A stretch of DNA of 57,466 nucleotides from CAYFUR01 sp964346275 (GTDB lineage Bacteria; Sumerlaeota; Sumerlaeia; SLMS01), in NCBI GenBank assembly GCA_964346275.1, contig CAYFUR010000009.1:1-57466 (forward strand), read 5' to 3'. Positions 34,333 to 43,006 of this stretch are shown piece after piece. Within the stretch, counting starts at the first letter, position 1; each line of letters starts with the position of its first letter. The notes under the pieces were generated by a model, which was given only the letters and a program-made list of their open reading frames with translations, was not told the origin of the DNA and did not search any database. Position numbers and translations under genes: made by a program.

Positions 34333-34464
34333 ATATGACTTTTCCTTTACAAAGTTATAGAGCCCTTGCAGTTGGGCAGCCATCAGGCAAATGCTTCCGG
34401 CGGATTTCGCCTTTTTACGGTCGAAGCAAGGTGAAACCGCCAAATGACCGACAGGGAAGGCACC

Positions 34465-35220
34465 ATGAGCGAAAAAATTCTCGTCGTCGACGACGAAGAA
34501 GACCTCACCGAACTTGTTGCGTATCACATCGAAAAGGGCGGCTACACTGCTCTCAGAGCTCTGAACGGCACCGATGCAATCGAACTTGCCCGGAAACACC
34601 TTCCCCGCCTCCTGGTGCTCGATCTCATGCTTCCCGATGTGGACGGCCTCGAGGTCTTCCGCACACTGAAACGCGAGGAGAAGACGGCCGGCATTCCGAT
34701 TATCATGCTGACGGCGAAAGCGGATGAAGTGGACCGCGTGGTGGGTCTGGAACTGGGCGCGGATGACTATGTGACGAAGCCTTTCTCGCCGCGCGAATTG
34801 ATGCTCCGGATCAAGGCGGTCCTGCGCCGGGTCAGCGGGGAACCTACCGATCCCAGCGCCCTGATCGAGTTCGGCCCTATTCGTATGGACCCCGAGCGCT
34901 TTGAAGTTTTCATCGAGGGCGAGCCGGCCACCCTGACTTCGACGGAATTCCGGCTGCTCCAGGAACTGATCACTCGGCGCGGCAAGGTTCTCACGCGCCA
35001 CAAGCTGCTGGAAAACGTCTGGGGGTATGTTCACAATGTGACGGATCGCACCGTGGATACCCACATCAAGCGCCTGCGCCAGAAAATCGGCCCCGTGGCG
35101 TCGGCATACATCGAGACGATTCGCGGCGTGGGCTATCGCTTTGCCGATTCCGGGCGCCCGCCGCTCAGCCCGGAAGAAGTGGAAGAAGGCCGCACGGGCG
35201 AAAATGCGGACTTGATCTGA
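34465..35220 (+). CDS. OmpR/PhoB-family response regulator
   Basis: This 251-residue cytosolic transcription factor has a receiver domain (1-120) and a winged-helix DNA-binding domain (about 130-230). The acidic pocket is DDEED near residue 9. The phosphorylation site is Asp53 in LVLDLMLPDVDG, with Thr in MLTAKADE and Lys in YVTKPFSPREL. The output domain has LTSTEFRLLQEL and a recognition helix near NVWGYVHNVTDRTVDTHIKRLRQK, with R-G-V-G-Y-R-F closing it. GGGAAGG precedes the ATG at 34465. The histidine kinase gene follows 61 bases later. PhoB is the nearest model, but phosphate control is not shown, and no pst genes are present. Confidence 0.94.
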   Translation: MSEKILVVDDEEDLTELVAYHIEKGGYTALRALNGTDAIELARKHLPRLLVLDLMLPDVDGLEVFRTLKREEKTAGIPIIMLTAKADEVDRVVGLELGADDYVTKPFSPRELMLRIKAVLRRVSGEPTDPSALIEFGPIRMDPERFEVFIEGEPATLTSTEFRLLQELITRRGKVLTRHKLLENVWGYVHNVTDRTVDTHIKRLRQKIGPVASAYIETIRGVGYRFADSGRPPLSPEEVEEGRTGENADLI

Positions 35221-35281
35221 GGCACCGGCGGGACCATCAATTCAGAGATTCAAAGCAGCCCTGTCAAGCTGCGGGGAGCCT

Positions 35282-36613
35282 GTGCGAGTGCCGCTTTCCA
35301 CGACAATCCTTGCCTGTGTTGTGAGCGCCCTCGTGGGCGGAGTGGCGGTCTGGCTGATTGTTCTTCGGCATCATCGCGCCCGCAAAATGGTCGAGCGGCG
35401 CTGGAAACGGGTCGTCAACAGCCTGCTGCGCGAGACTGGGCGCCTTTCCGAGGCGAATGGGCTTTCCGTGCGCAGCATGGATTACGACCAATTGGGCCGG
35501 GAGGCCTGGTCGCAGATCCAACAGGACCTTAGGCGGCTCCACGCGATCCACAGCGCCATGTCCGAAGGCCTTGCGTTGATCGACAGCAATCGGCAGGTTC
35601 TTTTCTGTAACCCGGCCTTTATCAGCATGTTTCGCACGAGCGAAGGTGAAACCCTCGCTGCGAAGTCTTTTGCTCCGGAGGATGGGCCAGCGATCATCCG
35701 CCGCCTGGAGGATGCGCGGGCTGAATCCCGCGTGGCCTCGCTGGAAGCCCGTCTCTCCACGACCCCCCGGCGCGATGTCCTGGTGATGGTGAAGCCATAC
35801 TCCGACGACCAGATCCAGCGCGGCCTGGCGCTTACCGCGATTGATATTACCAAGCGGCGCCAGGCCGACCAGCTTCGATCGGAATTTGTCGCGAATGTGT
35901 CTCACGAACTCCGGACCCCCCTGGCGGCGATCCGCGGCTATGTCGATACCTGTCTGGAACCGGTTGGGAAGGACGAACAGCCGCCCTATCAGCGTTTCCT
36001 GCCCATCATCGACCAGCATGCCCAGCGCCTCCATGCCCTGATCGAGGATCTGCTGATCCTCTCGCGCATCGAATCGAAAGCCGTTCACTTGCAAATCCAG
36101 CCAATGCAACTCGCCGATGTTGTGGATGACGCCATCTCGACGTTGCTCAACGAATCGAGCAAAAAAGACGTCACCATCATCAACGCCGTGCCGCCGATGC
36201 TGCCCGACGTGAATGCGGACGCCCGCGCCGTCGAGCGCATCCTGATCAACCTGATCGAAAACGCGATCAAGTATTCCGAGCCCGGATCGGAAATCCGTGT
36301 CACGGCGCGCGTGCAGCACGAAATGATATATGTGATGATCGAAGACGAGGGAATCGGCATCCCCGCCGAACACCAGGAGCGGATTTTCGAGCGGTTTTAC
36401 CGGGTGGACAAGGCCCGCTCGCGTAAAGCGGGGGGCACCGGCCTGGGGCTTTCCATCGTCAAGCACCTGGTGCTGTCCCTCGCCGGCGAAGTGTGGGTGG
36501 ATTCGGAACCGGGCCGCGGATCGACTTTTTTTTTCACGCTGCCCATTGCCCACGCCCCGCGGAGGGGTGAGTCGCCGGCCGATGTGGAGAACCCGGCGGA
36601 AGTGAACGGGTGA
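35282..36613 (+). CDS. PhoR-like sensor histidine kinase
   Basis: This 443-residue inner-membrane kinase is the partner of the upstream response regulator. It has one N-terminal membrane span (about 6-28), a short linker and a PAS domain (about 90-195). HisKA has the phosphorylated His in FVANVSHELRTPLAAIRGY. The ATPase domain has N box NLIENAIKYS, G1 EDEGIGIP, F box ERFYR and G2 GGTGLGLSIVKHL. With a single span and almost no periplasmic part, it probably senses through PAS or through another membrane protein, as PhoR does with the Pst system. The start is GTG. It is the last gene of the pair. Confidence 0.94.
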   Translation: MRVPLSTTILACVVSALVGGVAVWLIVLRHHRARKMVERRWKRVVNSLLRETGRLSEANGLSVRSMDYDQLGREAWSQIQQDLRRLHAIHSAMSEGLALIDSNRQVLFCNPAFISMFRTSEGETLAAKSFAPEDGPAIIRRLEDARAESRVASLEARLSTTPRRDVLVMVKPYSDDQIQRGLALTAIDITKRRQADQLRSEFVANVSHELRTPLAAIRGYVDTCLEPVGKDEQPPYQRFLPIIDQHAQRLHALIEDLLILSRIESKAVHLQIQPMQLADVVDDAISTLLNESSKKDVTIINAVPPMLPDVNADARAVERILINLIENAIKYSEPGSEIRVTARVQHEMIYVMIEDEGIGIPAEHQERIFERFYRVDKARSRKAGGTGLGLSIVKHLVLSLAGEVWVDSEPGRGSTFFFTLPIAHAPRRGESPADVENPAEVNG

Positions 36614-36700
36614 GATATCTTTCCCCGCTGCTTTGTCTCATTGTTTTGTGATTAACCGGGGGATGGTTTTTGTCTATACACCCTCCGGATCATTTTCAGA

Positions 36701-36742
36701 AAATCCAACCACCAACATCGACCTTCGACCCTCGACGCTCAA
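36701..36742. repeat. Degenerate 7-bp repeat array (locus D)
   Basis: Units AAATCCA, ACCACCA, ACATCGA, CCTTCGA, CCCTCGA and CGCTCAA run up to and over the stop codon of the VWA gene, in the spacer between convergent genes. The core is again TC(C/G)A. Confidence 0.8.
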
Positions 36743-37845
36743 ACCCGCTTCTTCTTATTCCGCGCGTAGTCCGCGAAGATGAACCGCCCGAGCGTATCCA
36801 GCGAGCTGTAATACGCGCGGCCTTTGTTGGCCTGGGTCATCTTGTCCACGAAGTCCTGTAAATACGGATCATCGGTGATCATGAAGGTCGTAATAGTGAT
36901 GCCCTTGCGGCGGAGATAGGCCGCTTCGTTGACAGTCTGCGCGACGATTTTCGGGTCGAGGCCGAAGGGGTTTTTGTAGAGCTGGCCCGCTTCCCAGATC
37001 GCCGAGGGCTTGCCGTCGGTAATCATAAAGACCTGCTTGTTGGCCTGCTTGCGTTTTTGCAGGATCTTCAGCGCCGCCTGGAGGCCCGCCTTCGTGTTGG
37101 TGTGATAGGGGCCGACTTTGACGCGCGGGATGCGGTCGATCTCGACGGGAATGGCGTCGTCGCCAAAAAGCACCAGGTCGATGACATCCTTGGGATATTG
37201 CTGCTGGATATATTCGACAAGGGCCATGGCGACTTTCTTTGCCGGGGTGATGCGGTCCTCGCCGTAGAGAATCATCGAGTGGCTGATGTCGATGAGGATC
37301 ACCGTGGCGCAGGAGGTGAGTGCCTCGCGTTCGTGGGTTTCCAGATCTTCCTCACCCATGGTGAATTCGTCCATGCCGGAGCGGCGCATCGCGTTGCCGA
37401 TGGAGCTGACGAAGTTGATGTCCTGGATGTTGTCGCCGAATTCGTAGGGGCGAGTCTCCGGCAGCCTTTCACCCCCCTCGCCGGGCCGGGGGACGGGGTG
37501 GTTGCCTTTATTGTCTTTTTTGAGGTCGGCAAAGATTTCCTCGAATGCCTGGCGCTGGATTTCCGCGTCGGCCTTGCGGGTGGGCTGGTAGTTGCCCGCG
37601 CCCATGCCGGGGCCTTCTTCTTTGGAGAGGAGCCCTTGCTCTTCGAGGTAGTCGCGAAACTCTTCGAAGCTCATCCCGGTCGCGTTCTCGAGGTTGTGCC
37701 GGTCCCAGAGTCCCTCCATGTAGCGCAGGGCCTGATTCACGTCTCCCGAGGTCTGATTGAGGAGATCGAGAAAGAGATTCTTCAGTTTATTGAGATTAAT
37801 CTCGCGGGGGACGTTGGGATCAAACTTCTCGAAGCGGAAATCCAT
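36739..37845 (-). CDS. VWA-domain protein
   Basis: This 368-residue soluble protein has a helical N-terminal half (1-175) with a charged linker and a von Willebrand A domain (about 178-365). The metal-ion-dependent adhesion site is complete: DISHS at 186-190 (D-x-S-x-S), Thr in PYHTNTKAGL and Asp in MITDGKPS. Proteins of this type generally work with a MoxR-type AAA+ ATPase as a metal-insertion or chaperone system. Here no ATPase gene is next to it; the neighbours are the histidine kinase (convergent) and the large surface-protein operon (divergent). Its stop lies within a heptamer repeat array. Confidence 0.88.
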   Translation of the reverse strand: MDFRFEKFDPNVPREINLNKLKNLFLDLLNQTSGDVNQALRYMEGLWDRHNLENATGMSFEEFRDYLEEQGLLSKEEGPGMGAGNYQPTRKADAEIQRQAFEEIFADLKKDNKGNHPVPRPGEGGERLPETRPYEFGDNIQDINFVSSIGNAMRRSGMDEFTMGEEDLETHEREALTSCATVILIDISHSMILYGEDRITPAKKVAMALVEYIQQQYPKDVIDLVLFGDDAIPVEIDRIPRVKVGPYHTNTKAGLQAALKILQKRKQANKQVFMITDGKPSAIWEAGQLYKNPFGLDPKIVAQTVNEAAYLRRKGITITTFMITDDPYLQDFVDKMTQANKGRAYYSSLDTLGRFIFADYARNKKKRV

Positions 37846-37991
37846 ATTAAACCGATGCTCCTTGGGGCTGGTCAGTGATCAAAACAACGGGAGGGACAAC
37901 CCGTCAAAGTAAAGTCCGGTTGCGCAAAATTCCGGCCGTTCCTTATTGTCTGGTCCGAGGATATTGCCCCGCCGCACCCAGGGAGGACCCC

Positions 37992-40900
37992 ATGCGCCGC
38001 CAACACGCCATTCTCGGAGGATGCCTCGCGGTGATTCTGCTCGCCGCGATTGTCCTGATTCTTTTTCAGCCAGACGCCCAGGAAATCTCCACGCAACAAG
38101 GAGATGAGGCCCTCTCTCAGAAAGCGGATGAGCCGAGGGCGGAGGCGCCTCCCGCGGTCCGGGAGATTGTGGCACGGCCCGAGATGACACCACGCCCGGC
38201 AGCCACGGAGAGTCAGCCGGCCCGCCCGTGGCGGCTTTACGGCGTGGTGTCGCAGGCGGGCTCGGACGCGGTCATTCCCGATGCCCGGATTGCGCTCTAT
38301 TTCGACGAATCGCCAGAGTTCGTGTCGCCCGTTGCGGAAACGAGGACGGACGGGCAGGGGCGTTACGAGATTCTGCTGGACGGCGGCAATCTGCCCCAGG
38401 ACGGGGCGGCCATTTCGGCGCGGGCGGAGGACTATGCCGCCTCGATCAGCAACCTGCCGCAAATGGTGGGGGGCGGCGAGCCACGGGAAATCCGGCGGGA
38501 TTTTGTCCTGGATCCCGGGGGAGAGATCACAGGGCGTGTCGTCGATCCCGAAGGCCGGCCGATTGCCGGAGCCTCCGTGGGGCAATTTCGAGAGGTTTCC
38601 TTCACCGGTCTGCGCACGGACAACCCCAACGAGACCTTTCCCGTGGTGGAAACGGCGGGAGATGGCACATTCGAACTGGCGGGCCTGGCCGTCGGCGAGC
38701 CGCTGACGGTGATTGCGCGGAAGGATGGATATCTCCCGGCCATGGCGCAAAACCGCCGGGCGGGCGATACGGGTGTGGAGATTGTGCTGAGGCCGGGCGA
38801 GGCCGCCGTGCATGGCCGCGTGTTCGATGCCGATGGATCGCCCGCTGCCGGTGTGCCCGTGAAATCCATCCACATGAACGACGGCCCAAATCCCGATTTT
38901 ACCTATTCGCGGCAACCGCCAAACCTTCACGAACAGTTCACAACCACCGATGAAGAGGGGCGCTACTCCTTCCCCACGCTGGAGGCGGGCTGGCAGCTCG
39001 TCATCGCGGGGATCGGGCGCCCGGCGGGCCGTTCGACTGGGAACCAGGTGTTGCTTGAACCGGGCGACGACAAGGGGGTGAACCTGCGCTTTAAGCCTCC
39101 CATCCAGATTTCCGGCATGGTTGTCGACGAGGAAACAGGTGCGCCGGTGGCGGGTGTCCCCGTGGGGAAGGCGGCCCAGTCCCGCGATGGCGAGGCGGTG
39201 GCGCCTCCCGCGTCGCCGGTTCTTTCCGATCGCGAGGGCCGCTTTCAGATTTCCATCGATCATGTGGTCGAGATGGAGCTGTTCTCCTATCCGGCGACGA
39301 TCGCCTACCAGCCGCCGCCTCCCTATGCCGCCCGGCAGGGTGAGTGGATCACCCAGCGCGTCCGAAGCGAGTCCGGTGAACGGGACGAAGTCCGCGTCGA
39401 GCTTTCGCGCCCGGGGACCGTCCGGGGCACTGTCTATCAGTCTGACGGGCAGACGCCGGCATCCGGCGCGACCGTCGAGGTTTTTTCGCCCAACTGGCTG
39501 CGCGGCGGGGGAGGGATGGAAGCGCTGCCCGATGCGGCGACAGGATCCGATGGGCGCTTTCAGATTTCGTTCTGGCTGGAGGGACAATTCCGGGTGACGG
39601 CGGACTCCGAAGATGGGTTCGCGGCGGACTCCCTCTCCTTCCAGGATGATTCCACCGTAGTGGAAACCGAGCTGGTGCTCCAGCCGACTGGGTCCGTCTC
39701 GGGCACGGTTACCAAGGGGTCCGGCGAACCCGCGCCCCGCATGCCGCTTCGCTCCATGGTCCGCCCCCGGAATGCCTTTCCCGGAGGCTCGACTGCCTAT
39801 ACAGACGAAAACGGGCGCTACCTGTTTGAAAACGTGCGTAGCGGAACGGTGACGATCCAGGTGGAGCCGGCGGAAGGCCAGCCCGTTGCCAATGCCCGCA
39901 CTCTTCAGGAATCCTTTGAATTGGAGCCGGGAGAGGCGCGCGAGGGCGTGGATTTCCAGCTTCAGGAAGGGGAGGCGATCGAGGGGGTTGTCCTGGATCA
40001 GGAGGGCGAGCCGATCGCTGGCGCAACGGTCGCGGAAGAAATCCCGAGAAGGCGTGGAACGTGGGCACAGGCCGGGGAGCAATCCGTCCAGACGGATTCG
40101 CAGGGGCGTTTCACGCTTGGGAACCTGGATCCCGGGCGCGGTGTCTATAATCTCCAGGCCGATCATCCCAGCTATGAATCGAAGGAATTGGAAGAGGTGC
40201 TTCTCGAAGACAGCCCGCTGGAAATCGTGCTCGACCGGCGGTCGCGAATCGTCTTCAGCGTCTATCACCAGGGCGAATGGATTTCCGATTTCGAGTATAT
40301 CATCTCCGCTGCCGGCCAGGCTGATTTCGACCGCCGCGCTCTTGTTCAACGCACCGTGGTGGCCCAGGAAGAGCCGATCACCGAGCCGCTCGATCCGGGG
40401 AATTACAAGGTGCATGTGTTCGCGCATGATGCGGGCGGCGAGCGCAACGGCCTCTATGGCCATGAAGAAGTGGACTTCGCGCCGGGCGGCGAGGAGGAAG
40501 AGGTTGCCATTTCCCTCGATTTTTCCACCACGCTGGAAGGAACCGTCGTGAAGGCGGATGGAGAGCCGCTGCCCGACGTCAGCGTGCAACTCGAACGTGA
40601 CGATATGCTTGGCGGTGGAAACCCTTGGCGCGGGCGCCGGGGGGGTGGACGCAGCACTTCCACGGCCGACGATGGCACCTTCCGATTTGACTATGTCGCG
40701 GCGGGCACGATTTCCCTGGAGGCCTCCGCGGAGAACCTGATTCAGGAAAACGACGTTTCCCTGACGGTCGAACCCGGCGTGGAAATCGAACCGGTGTCAA
40801 TCCGCATGGTTTCCGCTGGAGGCATTACGGGAGAGGTGTTGCGCGGCGAGGCCGAACAGAATCTGGTGGTGTTGCTGCTGAGCAACGTCCGGCGCCAGGA

Positions 40901-41600
40901 TCTGAAGGCCGTGGAAGGAAACCAATTCCGTTTCGATGGCCTGGAGGCGGGGCGCTATACAGTCCAGCTCCTCACCCGAAACCGCGTTTTGCTTGGCGAA
41001 AAGGATGTGGACCTTGAGCTTTCGGAGTATGAACAAGTCGATTTTGATCTGAACGGCATGATCCAGATCGGCGGGACCGTTTCCCGGAACGGGCAGGAAA
41101 ATAATGTGGGGCGGCTCCATATCGAGCTGCTTCCAAAAAGCCCTGAAGGCGATTCGGCGTATATCGATGTGCGCGGTTCCGGCGAATACGCGTCCATGGC
41201 CATGCCCGGCGACTACGACGTGGTCGTCTATTCTCCGGGGCGCAATGTCCGGGCGGATGCGGGGCTGGATATCACCGTGTCGCCGTCGCCTCCAGTGCAG
41301 CAAATCAACCTTCCCCTTCGCCTTCACACGGTTGGTGCGGCGGTTATCCTGGATGAAGGCGAGGAGATGCGGCCCGGGACATTTGTCTATACGCACCAGA
41401 ACCGGCAGGGAGTCGAATATACAAGCCGCTTTCGCTGGGACCGCAAGCTTTTCGAAATCGACAACCAGCCAAACGGCCGGGCCCGGGCCGAATTCGAGAC
41501 GGAGGACGGAAGGCGCTACGTCTCGGATTGGACCCAGATTGCCCCGGGGTCGGAAAAAATCATAACCCTGCTTCCAGAGGATTATCTCGATGGTGTCTAG
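37992..41600 (+). CDS. Large anchored protein of carboxypeptidase-regulatory-like repeats
   Basis: This 1202-residue protein starts at the ATG at 37992, preceded by GGGAGGA four bases upstream. One N-terminal membrane span (LGGCLAVILLAAIVLILF) acts as anchor or uncleaved signal. The rest is outside the cytoplasm and consists of about ten beta-sandwich repeats. Each has a G-x-V-x-D-x-x-G-x-P-I-x-G-A pattern, as in GRVVDPEGRPIAGASV, GVVLDQEGEPIAGATV and GTVVKADGEPLPDVSV, typical of CarboxypepD_reg or prealbumin-like domains. Y-x-F or Y-x-I-L strands (EEGRYSFPTLEAG) follow. No catalytic domain is present. The downstream gene starts ten bases before this one ends, making it the first of a four-gene operon. 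Confidence 0.85.
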   Translation: MRRQHAILGGCLAVILLAAIVLILFQPDAQEISTQQGDEALSQKADEPRAEAPPAVREIVARPEMTPRPAATESQPARPWRLYGVVSQAGSDAVIPDARIALYFDESPEFVSPVAETRTDGQGRYEILLDGGNLPQDGAAISARAEDYAASISNLPQMVGGGEPREIRRDFVLDPGGEITGRVVDPEGRPIAGASVGQFREVSFTGLRTDNPNETFPVVETAGDGTFELAGLAVGEPLTVIARKDGYLPAMAQNRRAGDTGVEIVLRPGEAAVHGRVFDADGSPAAGVPVKSIHMNDGPNPDFTYSRQPPNLHEQFTTTDEEGRYSFPTLEAGWQLVIAGIGRPAGRSTGNQVLLEPGDDKGVNLRFKPPIQISGMVVDEETGAPVAGVPVGKAAQSRDGEAVAPPASPVLSDREGRFQISIDHVVEMELFSYPATIAYQPPPPYAARQGEWITQRVRSESGERDEVRVELSRPGTVRGTVYQSDGQTPASGATVEVFSPNWLRGGGGMEALPDAATGSDGRFQISFWLEGQFRVTADSEDGFAADSLSFQDDSTVVETELVLQPTGSVSGTVTKGSGEPAPRMPLRSMVRPRNAFPGGSTAYTDENGRYLFENVRSGTVTIQVEPAEGQPVANARTLQESFELEPGEAREGVDFQLQEGEAIEGVVLDQEGEPIAGATVAEEIPRRRGTWAQAGEQSVQTDSQGRFTLGNLDPGRGVYNLQADHPSYESKELEEVLLEDSPLEIVLDRRSRIVFSVYHQGEWISDFEYIISAAGQADFDRRALVQRTVVAQEEPITEPLDPGNYKVHVFAHDAGGERNGLYGHEEVDFAPGGEEEEVAISLDFSTTLEGTVVKADGEPLPDVSVQLERDDMLGGGNPWRGRRGGGRSTSTADDGTFRFDYVAAGTISLEASAENLIQENDVSLTVEPGVEIEPVSIRMVSAGGITGEVLRGEAEQNLVVLLLSNVRRQDLKAVEGNQFRFDGLEAGRYTVQLLTRNRVLLGEKDVDLELSEYEQVDFDLNGMIQIGGTVSRNGQENNVGRLHIELLPKSPEGDSAYIDVRGSGEYASMAMPGDYDVVVYSPGRNVRADAGLDITVSPSPPVQQINLPLRLHTVGAAVILDEGEEMRPGTFVYTHQNRQGVEYTSRFRWDRKLFEIDNQPNGRARAEFETEDGRRYVSDWTQIAPGSEKIITLLPEDYLDGV

Positions 41601-42599
41601 ACAACTTTCCAATCTTCTTGTTTTCTTGATCTGCCTGACAGCCGGGCCGCTGCTGGCTCAGGACGGTTCGCGCCCGGAGGCTCTGAATACCCTGCTCAGG
41701 GATGATTTCGCAGAGGATCCGCTTTGGAACGATGGCCAGGCCGAGGTGGCGGCCTACGATGCGAGCCGGGTTCTCTATGGCCGTCCAAGGCCGCATGTGC
41801 TGCGGCTCATCACCGTCGCCGAGGATTTTAACCGCGAGTATTACGTGAAGGCCGATTGGCCTTACGGCCAGAAGCCGATTCTGCCCGTGATCAAGCAAAN
41901 NNNNNNNNNNNNNNNNNNNNNNNNNNNNNNNNNNNNNNNNNNNNNNNNNNNNNNNNNNNNNNNNNNNNNNNNNNNNNNNNNNNNNNNNNNNNNNNNNNNG
42001 TGAAGGCCGATTGGCCTTACGGCCAGAAGCCGATTCTGCCCGTGATCAAGCAAAACCAGGTCGCGACGATCCAGACGCCGAACTATCCGTACCACTACAT
42101 GGCGAGCGTGTTTGCCGACCGCTCGCAGTTTTCCCGCACGGTGAAGCTTGCGGTGAGCAGCCAGGAATGGTGCGGCACGACCTATAAGCAATTCGAGTTG
42201 TGGAATAACCAGCCGCTTCAGGTTTTTCATTCCTACTGGGATGGCGAAGGATCGGGCCGGCGCGAAATCGCGGCCGGACCCAACGATTTTTTCGAGGAAG
42301 AACTCTTTCTTCTTCTCCGCGCCCTGCCTTTCGAGGATGGGCTGGAGGCGCGGTTGAATCTATACGACAACCAGACGACGACTAAGGCGCCAGAACCGAA
42401 TGCTTCGCCAGCCGAACTCGCGGTTACAGAGGAAGCCGAGGGGTGGGGCGCGGAGTTGACGACCAGTGACGGGCGGCGGCTGTGGTATCTTTTCGATGCG
42501 GAGTATCCCCATGTGCTGCGTTCCTTCGAGCACAGCGATGGCCGGAGCCTTCGCCTTCAAAGCGCCGAGCGCCGCGCCTACTGGGTCATGAAGGAGTGA
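41590..42599 (+). CDS. Exported SSQEWCG-motif protein, interrupted by an assembly gap
   Basis: The gene starts at ATG 41590 (AGAGGA nine bases upstream), reads to 41899, meets 100 N, and resumes at 42000 with an exact repeat of the last 55 bases. Merging the two copies gives an uninterrupted 284-residue protein, so this is one intact gene and not a frameshift. It has a signal peptide (LLVFLICLTAGPLLAQ). The family, which I recall from other Gram-negative genomes, is marked by YPYHYMASVFADR and the invariant-looking SSQEWCG; some members are labelled septum formation inhibitor Maf, apparently in error. It has no known function. It is the second gene of the operon. Confidence 0.75.
41845..41899. 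repeat. 55-bp contig-end duplicate, left copy
   Basis: The 55 bases before the N run are identical to 42000-42054 after it. An exact copy of a typical assembly k-mer length at both edges of a gap marks overlapping contig ends that were not merged, not a biological repeat. Confidence 0.9.
41900..41999. other. Assembly gap (100 N)
   Basis: Exactly 100 N, the usual placeholder for a gap of unknown size. Because the flanks overlap by 55 bases, the real missing length is probably zero. Confidence 0.97.
42000..42054. repeat. 55-bp contig-end duplicate, right copy
   Basis: Second copy of 41845-41899. The reading frame continues correctly if this copy and the N run are removed. Confidence 0.9.
42591..42596 (+). 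promoter_or_regulatory. Shine-Dalgarno site for the one-TM protein gene
   Basis: AAGGAG lies within the last codons of the preceding gene and eight bases before GTG 42605. It decides that start over the GTG at 42596, which would overlap it, and over ATG 42614, which is too far away. Confidence 0.7.
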
Positions 42600-42604
42600 A
42601 TGCG

Positions 42605-43006
42605 GTGCTCGAAATGCTCGCACAGGCCGACTGGAACGCCCCCCTGACGAAATACTTTTCGTTTATTGCTCTGGGGCTCATGGTCTGCATCGGCTACGTG
42701 ATTCTGCGGGTGCTTACCAGCCGGAAGAAGAAGGAGGAGGAGCGCGACCGGCGGGAGAAGAACCTGGAGGCCTACTTTGCCGAGGCGGAGCAGGAGGCCC
42801 GGCGCCGCCGGCAGGAGAAGGAACTGGCGGAGCGCGGCGAAGCGCCGGATGCGCTGGAAGACGACGAACTGGCCCCCAGCCCATCCCAGCAGGCCGAACA
42901 GGAACGCCTGAAAAGGCTTGTCCAGCACTCCGAGGGGCCCGACAACTCTCCAGGCGAAACATCAGCCGCCGACGAATCTCAGTCCGAAAGGGAGAATCCT
43001 CGTTGA
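42605..43006 (+). CDS. Small one-TM protein with charged coiled coil
   Basis: This 133-residue protein begins LEMLAQADWNAPLTKYFSF and has a single membrane span (IALGLMVCIGYVILRVL). A strongly basic stop-transfer (TSRKKKEEERDRREK) and a charged, probably coiled-coil cytoplasmic tail of about 90 residues follow. Topology by the positive-inside rule is N-out, C-in. It has no enzyme motifs. It lies five bases after the SSQEWCG gene and overlaps the next gene by four bases, so its product is made together with the surface proteins. It may tether or link them to the cytoplasm. The function is unknown. Confidence 0.72.
   Translation: MLEMLAQADWNAPLTKYFSFIALGLMVCIGYVILRVLTSRKKKEEERDRREKNLEAYFAEAEQEARRRRQEKELAERGEAPDALEDDELAPSPSQQAEQERLKRLVQHSEGPDNSPGETSAADESQSERENPR

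Noticed and set aside
37872..40589. 905-codon open frame antisense to the large surface protein
   Set aside because: It mirrors the repeat protein's codons, has no family motifs, and the plus-strand gene has a signal anchor, ribosome site and coupled operon.
41590..42003. Two partial genes or a frameshift at the N run
   Set aside because: The flanks are identical for 55 bases and merging them restores one frame, so the break is an assembly artefact.
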